Shown: positions 1 through 10,558 of the stretch, one piece after another
Numbering within the stretch: the stretch's first letter is position 1
Layout: the number at the start of each line of letters is the position of its first letter
Assembly: GCA_030374805.1 (NCBI GenBank)
Contig: JARGSG010000074.1
Coordinates: 62,001 to 126,000 of the forward strand
Length of the DNA: 64,000 nt
From: Gracilaria gracilis
Lineage: Eukaryota > Rhodophyta > Florideophyceae > Gracilariales > Gracilariaceae
Direction of reading: 5' to 3'
The notes under the pieces: generated by a model
Told to the model about the DNA's origin: nothing
What the model saw: only the letters and a program-made list of their open reading frames with translations
The model's database searches: none
Position numbers and translations under genes: made by a program

Positions 1-890
1 GCTTGGAGGTCGAGCACAATGGTATCATCCGAGGCAGAAATACCAAGCATGATGGTGGCTGTATGGATTTTGTGAAGGCTATGGTCGGCAGTTGAGGAGA
101 TGATGGGTGTTTTTGCTTCGGCATTGGTGTAGTGCGAAGATTTGTACGGTTTTTATAAATTTAAGGGTGCCACAAAGCGGTTTTCTGGGGTCCTATGATG
201 CAGAGGGTGTCAAAAGGTCTGGAAATCTCAGCACAAAATTTGAATATGGGGAATGGTTCTGTCAGGGCTTACTTAGCTGTTAAATAGATAGGGAGGAAGG
301 AGTGGGAGATTTTAAGATTTTGAAAAGAACTGCTAGAGTGTGCATGAGAGCTGTTGTTCTGTGGAAGCCGGCTTTTGTTTATGCATATGGTGTACACTGT
401 GCTTTCGTGAGGCGACTACTGACGTTTCTGATGGAAAAGGAGCGAAATATTAATCTGGGAGAATATTTTGGACGAAGAAGGACACCAAACTGAAGTCTGG
501 CGATCACAAAATGCGCATGCAGCGCTGTTTTGGTTCGCGTGGGGGCAATTGTTTCCGTTAGGGAGTTCATTGGAGCGCAAGGGAACTTCTTTAGGAGTAT
601 AGGGGCGTTTGTAATTTTTGTGTGGGAGGTGCAGCGGTAGCTTCTTTGCCTGAAATTTACTCAAAAAAACGGGAAAGTCATGAGTTTTTAAAGATGACCT
701 CCAAACTAGAATTATCCATTGTTTAAATAGGATACCACCTGTCCAATGAACAGGGCAGCCCTAAGTAGACTAATTAGTTTAATTGAGAATCAAGGAGAGA
801 TATCTGATTATTAAGAATGGTAACGCGAAGATTCTGTCTTTATAAATGTGGTGGCGGCTCTACGGATTTGTCCCAGGACATCCCTGGAGG
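1..890. other. Leading sequence without recognisable gene
   Basis: Only short open frames (under 85 codons) that overlap on opposite strands are present. None shows a recognisable motif or a clear codon pattern. No repeat, RNA gene or element end was seen until the inverted repeat that starts near 895. Confidence 0.6.
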
Positions 891-894
891 CAAT

Positions 895-1495
895 ATCTGT
901 CGTACAAATACTGATACGGTATGGGGTCCGCCTGGTAGAGAGAGCGCGCGAGGGCTCAACCTAAAGGCGAAAAACACACAACCAATATGGTAGTAGGGCA
1001 CCTGAAACCCGCAGGGGCAAACGACGGGGCCACTATTCTAGACCGTGTAGGTTTACGGTAGTAGACGACGACGCGCGGTAAAACTTGAATAGTAATAGAG
1101 TAGCAAGTGACCAAGATGGTATAGTTCCTGCCCTAATGGTGCCTGACTTTACAATACCCGAGGGGGAAGGCAAGATGCACCGCAATATATACATGGTGCA
1201 CCGACGCCGATCTCCCATGCGGGCATGGCGTCATCGGCGGCACCCCTGACCTACTGTCATGGGCCAGCAATACTAAGCTATCCGAAACTAGAAATTAGAA
1301 ATTAGAAATTAGAAATTAGAGAATACCAATTGAGTGGAGTGCAGCCAGCAGGGCGCACAAGTAGGGCCACATAGCACCAACCCGTTGAGGTCTCATTGTA
1401 CTACAGACCTCCTTCGTACCCTGAGCCAGGCCCTCGTGGCTCCTCAATCCTTTCAACAAACGTGGTTGCGTTGCCATACCAATCGAGTTCTCGGC
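895..1495 (+). repeat. Left copy of ~0.6 kb inverted repeat around the chromovirus
   Basis: This segment reads, with scattered mismatches, as the reverse complement of 9525-10106. The outer end begins TGTCGTACAAATAC in both copies. Shared landmarks in order are a GGCAAACG(A/G)CGGGGC block, a TTGTAAAGTCAGGC-type block, a short ATTAGAA tandem (four units here, fewer in the other copy), and a block containing CCTCGTGGCTCCT. The outer end starts with TG like an LTR, but the two copies point in opposite directions. It could be a long terminal inverted repeat of a DNA transposon, or an LTR fragment of a second element inserted head-to-head. Confidence 0.8.
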
Positions 1496-1499
1496 ACAT

Positions 1500-3580
1500 A
1501 GCAGTGATTGCCTTGCAATACGCGCCGGGCTGTTCCACAATTGGGAGCGATTCTCGGTACCAGCGGGATGGGTACCATTTTCACTTCGGAACGCACAACG
1601 TCTCCAGCCCTCACCTTCATGGAATTCGAAAACAGTTTCGATTGTACCCTGGCCATCTTCTGTGTGACGGCAATCTGGAAATGACCATTACGATACAATC
1701 AGGATTTTTTTTCCATTGATCACGCCCGTATACCCGCAAAAGAACTCGTGTAGATTTCCACCTCTTCCGTCTACCATAATCCATTAAGGGCTTCTGCATT
1801 CCCATATTGGTCGTAGCTTTCGCATGTTGTTTGCCTGTCTCGGCCGATGACAACACTCGGGTTCGTGCAATTACCAATATGGACATGGCTAGCAGGTGAC
1901 CCGACCTGTCCCCTTCAGGTGTTCCGCAATTGCGACCAAATAAATGACACTGTCCCTCGTTTTTTGCCGAAAATCTATACCTCGAAGGTGTCGATTTCAG
2001 CCACTGACAAGTGTGGATACCGACACGGTGCAAGATGCGGACAATTCCCAAGAGGTACACCCTGTCGCGGTGATAGACGAGCTTGGCGCTTCATTTAGTA
2101 CCCTTGAGGTGTATGGGTGGCCGCTTTAGTTGGCCTCTGCAGTCTACTGCCACATAGAGTTCCAGTTTCATGTCATCAATCCACCCTCGTTTTCGATCAT
2201 CCATGACGAGCGCGAACCCTTAAAGTGGTCAAAAAAGCTCCGTAACCATCTAGGAACCATTTCTGTTCTGTCTTCGAAGAATAGCACATAGGTCTCAGTG
2301 GCTTTCTTATCTCATGAGGGCACAAAGTCTCATGGAAAGCAAAAGAACTTGCTCCCTTCTTGACCGTCCGAGGTATATTCATGTTTTTTCTGGCATCAAT
2401 CTCATCTCGGAATGGTCTCCTTCCTCCCTCGATGGTTGCGGCATCACCATATAGATCCAGGCATGTGCCATTAGTTTGCCTCTTTGCTCTTTGTTACCAT
2501 CTTGGTCGATTATGTTGTTCCATAAAGGTTGAAGATAGTACCACAATTGTTCATTACATGCTCACTTTCTGACTTCCATAACTTGGTAACATCTTCAAGG
2601 TTTCCATCGTACCATAAAGGACTGCGCAGCGTTATTAATGTCCCCGCGCAGTTCCATGCTCCAACTGTAAGGTTTATTCCAGACCGTATCAATCCCCAGC
2701 GGTGTCGTTGTTCATCACCACGAAGGTTTAGTTCTTCAAAGCCACTATCCGGGAGACGTAATCCCCCGTCGCGTTTCTACTGCCATAACAGCTCAAACCA
2801 AATTGGTAGAATAGTGGTTGCACTTTTGTGCGCAGTGAGCGTTACGCAGTACTGACTGGGTGACTTGGCGGGTGACGTGTGCCGACACGCGAATGTCAGC
2901 AATGTACCTGAATGGTTCTGCATGAACTCTTGGCGCGCATACGAGCCGGCGCTGTGTTAGACCCATGAGGTTACTTGCAAGGCGAATAAAAATATTTAAC
3001 GCCGAAACTACCCCTCCAAATGGTGTCAAAAACTCCGAAACACCTTTTGGCCTGTATCTCGGAAACGAAGCGGTTTCAGAGGCTGACAATGGCCGATTCG
3101 GGAGCGGGGCACCCCCAAAATACTTAGATTCTCTGATCATGCCGGTGCGAGCTCCCTACACACAATAGTGTAGATCGAATCGGCTACCCTGCGCGGCGCT
3201 CTGCAGATCTGGCGCGCTTCTTTCGCTTATCACAAATCTTGATTTTTTTGACTTTCATATCTTGGGTTTGGTGCAATGCATGCCCAGCCCGTGCCATGCA
3301 AGGGCGCTCGCGTTCCCGCTGAGTGCCAGGCTCAACCAGGCTCAGCGCCACCACGACGGGTTTCACGACGCGTGCAGCACATCTACTGTCGAGGTTCATT
3401 CGGTACGTCATCGCCAAACCTTCACGGTCTCCCGGCAAACCTTCTCGGTCTCTTGTGTCCACTTTGATTCAACCATCCCAGTTGGTCTTAGTTCCTTCAT
3501 TAAAGTTATCCAGTTAGGTGTTGCAGTTAGCTTTACTTACCATATGGGTGCGGTGCGCAGCGTATGGGAGAAAGCACGAA
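1500..3580. other. Unassigned decayed sequence inside the inverted repeats
   Basis: No intact gene is seen. The minus strand between about 2700 and 1620 carries coding-like fragments of 60-147 codons split by stops and frameshifts (for example 2060-1617 and 2382-2197). They may be remains of a DNA-transposon transposase, but I cannot assign a family. The expected 3' LTR of the minus-strand chromovirus should begin just below 3590, after a purine-rich GGCTGGGGGAGAC on the minus strand. No matching copy was found above 8760. Confidence 0.4.
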
Positions 3581-3624
3581 AATAGTCTCCCCCAGCCTAA
3601 GAGCTGCGCATCACCTTTAAAGTT

Positions 3625-3867
3625 CTATCCATCTTCAGGCATATCTTGGCCTCTGTTCCTCCAGTAGCTCACCCAAAAGTGGTGTGGAATGGCTGAGAGC
3701 GGCTCGGCAGTATCACAGCCAGCGCCCCAGCCATACCAGCGTACTGTGTAATTTATACCTTCTTGGGTTCGGCGGTGGCCGACCAGGCGGTCCACTGGAA
3801 ATTCGTTACAAAACTGAGACCGTAGATCTTCACCATTTTGGTCTCGATGAACAATTTCTGTGTCCAT
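3625..3867 (-). pseudogene. Chromodomain at the integrase C-terminus
   Basis: An 80-codon frame immediately after the integrase tail reads as a chromodomain. It has FPVDRLVGHRRTQEGINYTV, an RWYGW aromatic block, then DTAEPLSAIPHHFWVSYWR, corresponding to the family pattern V-E-K-I-L..H+...G..Y.VKW.G.....TWEP...L. This places the element among the chromoviruses, whose chromodomain biases integration towards particular chromatin. Several conserved aromatic or acidic positions are changed (Thr-Ala-Glu-Pro instead of Thr-Trp-Glu-Pro). Confidence 0.75.
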
Positions 3868-3888
3868 ACCTGAAAGGTTCGTTGCCTG

Positions 3889-4731
3889 TCAAGAAAGTGC
3901 GTTGAAAATCCTTGTGGGTGCAACGTAGTCTGGGTCGTCACCCTGATCGTCGTCATTAACCTCAATGGTTGTCTCTTGGATTCCGGGACGAGTTCGCAAG
4001 GTAACCGCTTGTGGGTCACGCGCGGATTCTCCGCGCTTTTTTCTGGTTTGAACCGTTCGAGTTGTTACTGTGATTTGGTCAATAGAGATCGTATTCTCTA
4101 TACCATCTTGGCTTACCGCCACCGTTTGATCGGTCGCTCGAACTACGTTGAAAGGTCCCGATGATTTAGGAAGAAGTTTGGAATTGATATCTTTATCAAT
4201 AGCTTCATCATCGACTTCATCACCCAGTCGTGGTTTAGCTCCCTTCGGAGGGTGGCCAATAAAGAAATATTGACCCGGCGTAGCCGATACCACTTGGGTT
4301 ACCTTTCGGCCGTAGTCCTCCTTGTACCGCTTCTGGGAGGCTGTGAGCTTGCTTTCAGCATGCTTGAAAGCACGGCTTAACCTCAAAAAGGTGTTCCGTA
4401 TAACCTGTGACGGTGTGAGTAAACCGGCGGCTTTTTGTCCTAATGGGTTTCCTTCAACAACAATACCTGGTGGGTGTCTTGAACGTATCAGATCGAACGG
4501 CGTAGTTTGCGTCGCTCGATGAACCTGAAGGTTATATGCATATGTCAAGGGCTGCACGAGCTCGTCCCAACCAGTTTGGTGTTCTTCCGTATAATGTCGC
4601 AGCCTAGATACCAGGGTTCGGTTAAAGCGCTCCACTTGCCCATTCGTTTGTGGATGGTAGGCAGTTTTGAAGTAGTGCTTAATACCCAAGAGGCTACAAA
4701 CACCTTCAAAAAATTTAGAAGCCAAGTTCAA
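3889..4731 (-). pseudogene. Chromovirus integrase C-terminal half
   Basis: A 280-codon frame that completes the integrase core. It includes KTAYHPQTNGQVERFNRTL, in which the Glu of the DDE triad is intact. The Ty3/gypsy C-terminal region follows, with a basic, charged tail. The family inserts element cDNA into chromosomes. Here the protein is split from its N-terminal half by a frameshift near 4745. Confidence 0.88.
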
Positions 4732-5087
4732 ACCATTGTCGATAAGTAGATACAGCGGGGCACCATAAGGTTAATCCAGTTGTTCAAGAACGCTACCGCG
4801 ACGGTCGTAGACTTCGTTTCCTTCAAAATTATGGATCTGATGAGCTTCGAAAACCTGTCCGTAATCACGATGATGTATTGATATCCCGTTGTGGTTCTCG
4901 ACAATGGCCCTAGAAGGTCTATTTCTACGAATTCGAACGGACCCGCAGCCGGAAATAGTTTCAAGTATTTCCTCTGCTTGCAGAGACCTCCACGGGTTCG
5001 TACGCATGATTTGCACTGACCTACAGAGGTATAGATACCATGAGCCATATGGGGCCCATAATACCCTTGCCTCAAGGTGTAGTACAT
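4728..5087 (-). pseudogene. Chromovirus integrase: zinc-binding end and first half of core
   Basis: The frame holds the end of the HHCC zinc domain (GQCKSCVRTRG) followed by the start of the catalytic core, FVEIDLLGPLS, with the first catalytic Asp, and YIIVITDRFSKL. Near 4745 the frame is lost. The second catalytic Asp (in IDNGLNLASKFFE) is readable only in the next frame. Confidence 0.85.
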
Positions 5088-5108
5088 TCTCGTACCTCCA
5101 GGGTGTCC

Positions 5109-6539
5109 TTATAGCCTTGGGTAGTGGGCAAGATACAGCACCCTAGGGCGCAATACCTTCGGTACCACCTTTTGAAGGGAACGATTGATGGGAGCTCGCC
5201 TGGAAAGGAAACCATTCCCGTCGACGTCAAAGTTTGGGTCCTTCATACCCACTTGGTCCATGAGAGAGTGGCAATAAACATCGTTCGATTGATCTCTCAA
5301 GAATTCCTCACGGGTAATCCGCATGACATCTGTTTCTTCAAGGGCAAGTACTTCCCTAGCGATGGAGTCACTAAACCCCGTATCCTCTTCGGGTAAAATC
5401 CAGTAACCTTCTAATTTATCATTATCACCACCAGGGTCTATAGAGATGATAAAGCATGGAATATCATCTTCTACCGGTTCGGTATCCCGACCATCTGTGG
5501 TAATACGAGACATCGCGTCTGCAACATTGTGATTTATACATGGACAGTACTGCATGTCGTACTCGAACTGTGACAGTCTTAACCGCCATCGGGCAAGTCT
5601 GCCCGATGTGTCGGCGAGACGGTGTACCCATCGCAGGGCGTCATTGTCGGTTTGAGGCGTAAACTGCTCACCATATAGGTTGGGGCGGAGCATCAGTATG
5701 CTCCAGACCACAGCTAGGCACTCCTTTTCGGTTGTTGTGTAATTCTTCTCTGCAGGGTGCAAAGCACAGCTCAAGTACCCTATAGGTAGTTTGTTGCCGT
5801 TTTCGTGCTCCTGCATAAGACAAAAACCAATTTGGGCGTCCGAGGCGTCAGTATCCAACGTGTATCCCAAACCAGCTTTGGGTAGTGCCAAGATGGGAGG
5901 TGTCAAGAGCGCATGTTTCAGCGCCTCGAACGCATCCATCTCCTCATTGGTAAGACATTCAAACCTTGTAGGGTGGCCTTTCAGCAGCTTCCTGTTGAGG
6001 GGAGCCGCTATCTTGGCAAATCTTTTGATGAACAGGCGGTACACATTGCGCAAACCTATAAATGATCGGATTTCCGTTTGGGATGTGGGTGGCTTCGCAT
6101 CCTGCAAGGACCGGATATTTCTCGGCGTCACTTCTACCCTCCCAGGGCTGATGATATGACCAAGGTACTCTACGTCTTTGGTGAAGAATTCGCACTTTCG
6201 GAGCTTTAGCGTTACTCCAGCTTCCCTCAAAAGGTTTACAACTTCCCTAACATGGTGGAAGTGTTCCTCTACCCTCCAGAAATATATGATTACATCATCG
6301 ATGTACACCAGAGCGGTTCTCCACTTCAACTTCGAAAGGATTATATCTAATGCCCTCTGAAAGGTAGCCAGCTCATTTCGTAACCCAAAAGGAAAACGCG
6401 TAAAGCTGAATAACCCAGGCGTAGCAAGTAAACGTAGTTTTGTTCTTGTCTTCTTCCCTGGCAGGTACCTGCCAATGACCACAATTGGCATCGAGAGTAG
6501 TAAAGATCTTGACGTTGCCCAAAGAATATATACACTCAT
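5109..6539 (-). pseudogene. Chromovirus RT C-terminus, RNase H and start of integrase
   Basis: A 476-codon frame continuing the polyprotein. RT motifs visible are FPFGLRNELATFQRALD and the catalytic LVYIDDVIIY, then the GVTLKLRKCEFF and YLGHIIS blocks of the thumb. RNase H follows, with the DTDASD acidic box, TEKECLAVVW and the TDNDAL box. The C-terminal 120 residues lead into the integrase HHCC region (LAHYPRL), where the frame ends. The equivalent functional protein would copy the element RNA into DNA in cytoplasmic particles. Confidence 0.88.
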
Positions 6540-7005
6540 TCATTCTAGGTATTGGGTACACATCCCTGATGGTCATACTATTCAGTCTTCTGTAGTCCAC
6601 ACAGAACCGCATATGGGTATCATTCTTATTTTTGCCCAGAACCACAGGGCTGGCCCAGTCCGCATTTGCCGGTTCTATGACACCTTCACGGAGCATTCTC
6701 TCGGCCACATTGAGCTCAATCTCACGGGCTTTTGGACCTGTTCGGTAAGGCTGCTGATAAATGGATTTCCAGCCAGGCACCATATCAATACGGTGCTCTG
6801 TAGCCTCAATTTGGTCTAACCGGCCCGACCATATGGGTTCAAATTCTTCTAAGAGACTGAGGATCCGGTCTCGGAAAGCCTGGTTCCCCTCACCGATCTG
6901 GACTTTCTCTCTCCAATTCCACACTGGGTCCAGGTCCATAGTGTTTTCCTGATCTCCAACCTTAAAGGTATTGGTGATCTTCTGTTCCATTTTGGTATTT
7001 GTCAA
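6373..7005 (-). pseudogene. Chromovirus reverse transcriptase, N-terminal part
   Basis: This frame carries the N-terminal half of the RT domain: an ATEHRIDM block, a PYRTGPKAREIE block, ASPVVLGKNKN, the RFCVDYRRLN box, and FTTLDANCGHWQV. The last contains the first catalytic Asp, although the expected Leu-Asp-Ala-x-Ser-Gly-Tyr has become LDANCGHW. The frame is lost at about 6373-6540, where the following RT piece continues in another frame. Confidence 0.85.
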
Positions 7006-7356
7006 TAACGCAGGCGCATATGCGGGATATGGCGCATCTATTCCTCTCCCTTTCTTAGAGGTGACGACCTCGCCCAGCCCATTAGGTGAAGGTGAGACCG
7101 TGAAAACCCCTTGTGGCGCCGGTCATGCAATCCCAATAATGGTATTCTTGGGTAACTTAACAGTATGATTGCTAAAGTTACTCAGGTACACCTTGAAGGT
7201 TTGGTTAGGGATGTTGTCAATGAACCCGTTTGCCATCAAGGCGAGATGTCTCTCTGCTAACCTAGGATAGTTCTGTAGCATTACCAATCCTGGTGTTGTG
7301 CATGAGACATTCACTACCATTTGGGTCATAGCCGGGATTGAAACCAATTTGGTCAG

Positions 7357-8049
7357 CTATATCTTGTTAGAGACCGTTTTGGTGGATGTATTGGACCTCG
7401 GCTTCAGACGCCAACCATTTTTGGTTTGCGTATTACCTAATATGCTAATACGACCGCCCTGGCAGAGGGCGACCGTTCGGGACCCTGGCAAGGTTGCTTT
7501 GACATGTTTGTCAATAAAATTGGTCCCGAGGATACAGTCTGTCGCCAGAAGATCCACCACAAAGAAATTGAGCATCACCTTCAAGGTTCCAAGTTGCACC
7601 ATAGTAGTCAAAATTCCTCTAAAGAACAGTGGGCGCTCGTTGGCGTCCACCAATGGGTTGAGAGTCGGGGTTGGCCGAATTTTCTTCAGAACCGCATCTG
7701 GTATGACGCGAGCGTTTAGAACATTCGGACCGGTGCCGGTTTCAATCACACACGCAACGGGAACCTGTAGGTAATTGAGAAAGCTTATTGAAGCATTGAC
7801 TTTATAGTTATTGTACTTCATCAGACAGACCACATTGGGTACATCTGATTCTTCTTTTCCTCCTTTCAAGGTTTCCCGTTCCGGTATCGATGGACCTGCC
7901 AATTTACGGTTAGGGGTAGCCCCTACGCTAACCGTTCGGTGTTTTCCTGCTCCTCCTGAGCGGGGCTGTCCTTCTCCAAGATTGGTGTTTCTTCCACGAG
8001 ATGAACCTGAGATGGTGATGGTTGAGCTTGTACCCTCTTTCCAGATCAA
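7357..8049 (-). pseudogene. Chromovirus aspartic protease region
   Basis: A 230-codon frame containing the retropepsin fold signature. The active-site strand reads VACVIETGTGPNVLN, where the catalytic triplet should be Asp-Thr-Gly but is Glu-Thr-Gly. The downstream signature ATDCILGTNFID matches the family's C-terminal ILG motif. The first 80 residues are a basic, Gly/Ser-rich linker after the zinc knuckle. Replacement of the catalytic Asp should abolish proteolysis, so the element would be dead even without its frameshifts. Confidence 0.8.
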
Positions 8050-8117
8050 TGTAGATTACGGTGGGTTTGCTGCCTGGCACTGATCAGATTTTATCGCACC
8101 CCTGGGGTTATTTTGTC

Positions 8118-8159
8118 ACATCTGTTCGCCAGATGGCCTGGCGATAAACAGAGCCAGCA
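8118..8159 (-). other. CCHC zinc knuckle of chromovirus gag
   Basis: Minus-strand translation gives CWLCLSPGHLANRC, that is C-x2-C-x4-H-x4-C, the nucleic-acid-binding knuckle at the end of gag. It lies between the gag and protease open frames, which shows the original polyprotein was continuous through here. Confidence 0.8.
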
Positions 8160-8204
8160 TACCAAACGACCTGTCTGGGGGTCACGCATTGCCATAGAGG
8201 TAGG

Positions 8205-8738
8205 TCAGGTAACTGGGTTGGTCGGTGCTGTAGCATACGAAGAGGCCTGCAAACCACTCGTTGAGGTTGGTTGAGTGCTCGGCGCACTTGATGGCGGCCT
8301 TAGTGATGCCGGTGGTACTGTCGACGACCAATTACCAATAGAGGTGGCTCGTGACTGAGCCTGCGGCACAGTCACGAGATGAACCGCCATCCCTGTCGGT
8401 ATGCGGATGAGCGAATCACCCTCTGAGGTAGTGCTTTCTTCTAGCTCCAATACTGACCGTTTCGGTTTGTTTTTTGAGGTATGGGACGCCGACGGCTTCT
8501 TCCCATGACGGAGAGTGTCGCCGAGCCCTTGGGCATAACCGGCAAGCCCATTATAGTCCACCTTACGGTTGTTCGCCAGGTAGTTGCGTACCTGCGAACG
8601 GATCGCTTTGTCGACATTGTCGGCAAAGAGCGAATTTAACTTACTAGTAGTAAAAACATTAGCGCATCGGGTGGCAAGATTCCAAAGGCCCAACGAGAAT
8701 TCCATTTCGGTTTTGCTAGAACGCTGGCGATATGCCAA
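8205..8738 (-). pseudogene. Chromovirus gag fragment
   Basis: A 177-codon fragment of a retrotransposon capsid. The N-terminal part has the helical look of the Retrotrans_gag domain (residues 8-60, with a Trp-Asn-Leu-Ala block and a VRNYL block). It is followed by a Ser/Thr/Pro-rich linker. The frame ends at 8205, and the zinc knuckle follows in another frame just downstream, so at least one frameshift separates them. The start of gag, above 8738, was not found in an open frame. Assignment rests on position upstream of the protease and on the general gag pattern. Confidence 0.6.
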
Positions 8739-8759
8739 AACCCCCGCGTAACCTTCTTA

Positions 8760-9524
8760 GATAACCTCATCGGTAGCGTAAGTTTCTAAGCTGAAGTTAA
8801 CCACTTCTGCGTCTGTGTTCTCGGAAATGGAATTTCATATTCAAAAATTCTAGTTTTGGCGACCGATTATCTGGTGACTTTTTCCAGTTTTTTTCCGATA
8901 TTTGGGTTTGATATGAAGAAATACGTATTTGGTGTGCTAGTTTGACATTCTGGTGCGAGCCCTCACGCTTGTACCAGGGCTACCCATGTGGTTCAGATAA
9001 GGATCGGGGGTCACCATAAACGGATTCCACCTTGTCGGTCGGACGAGAAGCCACGGTGGCGCGAGCCCGTGTAGACAAACCGCAAAGGGGTGCGAAGGCA
9101 ACCAGAAGGGATAATGGTGGAACAACCTCGATGGAGTCAGCGGCAGTGCCTCGAAGGGTTGGTAGTCGAACCTCGAAGGGACAGAGAGACACGCCGCAAC
9201 CAAGTGGGCGCCAAAACCCTTCACGGTACAGTGCTCACACGAGCCCGAAGGCGCAACCCGCCCCCCCCACTGGGTATACCGACACGGTAAATGGGTCTAA
9301 GCCGTGCAGCCCAAAAGGCAGAACCTTGGAGGTATGCAATGGGCGCGCGTCGCGCCCAAAACACAAATGAGAACGAATAGGCCGCTGTCTGTGATAACCA
9401 AAGAAGTAGATAGAGCCGCAATCGGTGATGACCAAGGTGGTGAACGGAGTACGCTCGGCGACGCAGAGCCAATGCGACGCACGGCGCGAGATGGCACGAA
9501 GGCTGCGACAGGGACCAAATTGGT
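8760..9524. other. Putative 5' untranslated/LTR-side region of the chromovirus
   Basis: No gene is seen. On the minus strand a TGGCGCCCACTTGGTTGC stretch lies near 9214-9197 and resembles a retroelement primer-binding site (TGGCGCC start). If so, sequence above it, including the right inverted repeat, would be the 5' LTR. Matching tRNA and a second LTR could not be shown, so this is only a suggestion. Confidence 0.3.
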
Positions 9525-10106
9525 ACGACGATGCCACCGACTTGGTGAAAGGATCTAGGAGCCACGAGGGCGTGGCTCAGGGTAGGAAGGGGGTCTGTAG
9601 TACAATGAAACCTCAATGGGTTGGTGCCACGTGGGCCTACTGGTGCGTCTTGCTGGCTACACTGTACCCAATTGGTATTCTGTATTTTATAATTTCTAAT
9701 TTCTAATTTATAGTCTAGGATAGTTTAGCATTGCTGGCCCATGACAGTAGGTCATGGGCACAGCCGATGACGTCATGCCCGCAGGGGAGATCGGCGTCGG
9801 TGCACCTTGTATATATTGTGGTGCACCTCGCCTTCCCCCTCGGGTATTGTAAAGTCAGGCACCATTAGGGCAGTAACTATACCATCTTGGTCACTTGCTA
9901 CTCTATTACTATTCAGGTTTTAGCGCACGTCGACGTCTACTACCGTACACCTACACGGTCTAGACTAGTTGCCCCGCCGTTTGCCCCTGCGGGTTTCAGG
10001 TGCCCTACTACCATATTGGTTGTGTGTTTTTCTCCTTTAGATTGAGCCCTCGCGCGCTCCCTCTACCAGGCCGACCCCACACCTTATCGGTATTTGTACG
10101 ACAAAT
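9525..10106 (-). repeat. Right copy of ~0.6 kb inverted repeat
   Basis: Reverse complement of 895-1495 with scattered substitutions and small indels. Its outer end is at about 10104 (minus strand TGTCGTACAAATACCG). A TTTCTAATTTCTAATTTA block near 9691-9708 matches the longer ATTAGAA tandem of the other copy. It lies in the orientation expected for the 5' LTR of the minus-strand chromovirus, whereas the left copy does not. Confidence 0.8.
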
Positions 10107-10558
10107 TATCACCGAGCTACACTGTTATCTTTCGCCCTTTTTGGCTGGTAACGTTCTACCCCTTGGCACGTGTTGATTTTTCTGGGTTTGCCACCACCCG
10201 AGTCATTTGGTTGTTGTAACAAAAATGAAGTCTACAATCCAGTTAAAAAAATTTATTGATATAAGTAAACTTCGTTTTTTAAGTTTATGCCACGGGTTTT
10301 TTGCAGCTTTTTGTGAGCTGGTCGTCTATCTGCGTTAGAACGAGCCTAGAACGAGACAGGTTAGGGCGAAAATGTTGTGGCTCCTCGCATATTTTAGCGA
10401 CAGCAAACTACGTACCTGTTGAGATTTGAAAACTTCTCAGACTGTACTACATATCGGATTACAATTAAAGGTTTTCACTTCATAGACCGAACATGCCTTC
10501 TTCTACAGTGGATATTCTTATTGCGCGGGATTCTTATACCAAGGGGTCACTATATGTA

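Larger units (their letters stand above)
3580..8760 (-). mobile_element. Ty3/gypsy chromovirus (degenerate), minus strand
   Basis: Reading down the minus strand the order is gag, CCHC zinc knuckle, aspartic protease, reverse transcriptase, RNase H, integrase (HHCC and DDE) and a C-terminal chromodomain, which is the Ty3/gypsy chromovirus order. The open frame is broken into about seven pieces by frameshifts and stops, so this copy cannot make a full polyprotein. RT keeps its YIDD box, and the integrase D, D and E can all be found, but the protease active-site Asp is replaced by Glu. A purine tract near 3597-3585 could be the polypurine tract. No pair of direct LTRs was recognised. Instead the element lies within two inverted ~0.6 kb repeats. 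Confidence 0.88.

Noticed and set aside
1617-2700. piggyBac-type transposase on the minus strand
   Set aside because: Some blocks (PFRDEIDARKNM, CGTPEGDRSG) faintly recall the family, but frames change repeatedly, no catalytic Asp pattern or TTAA/CCC ends could be shown.
3139-8965. GGTGCGAGC(C/T)C words at 3145 and 8952 as LTR/PBS junctions of the chromovirus
   Set aside because: Similarity does not extend beyond about a dozen bases, so it does not support a pair of LTRs.
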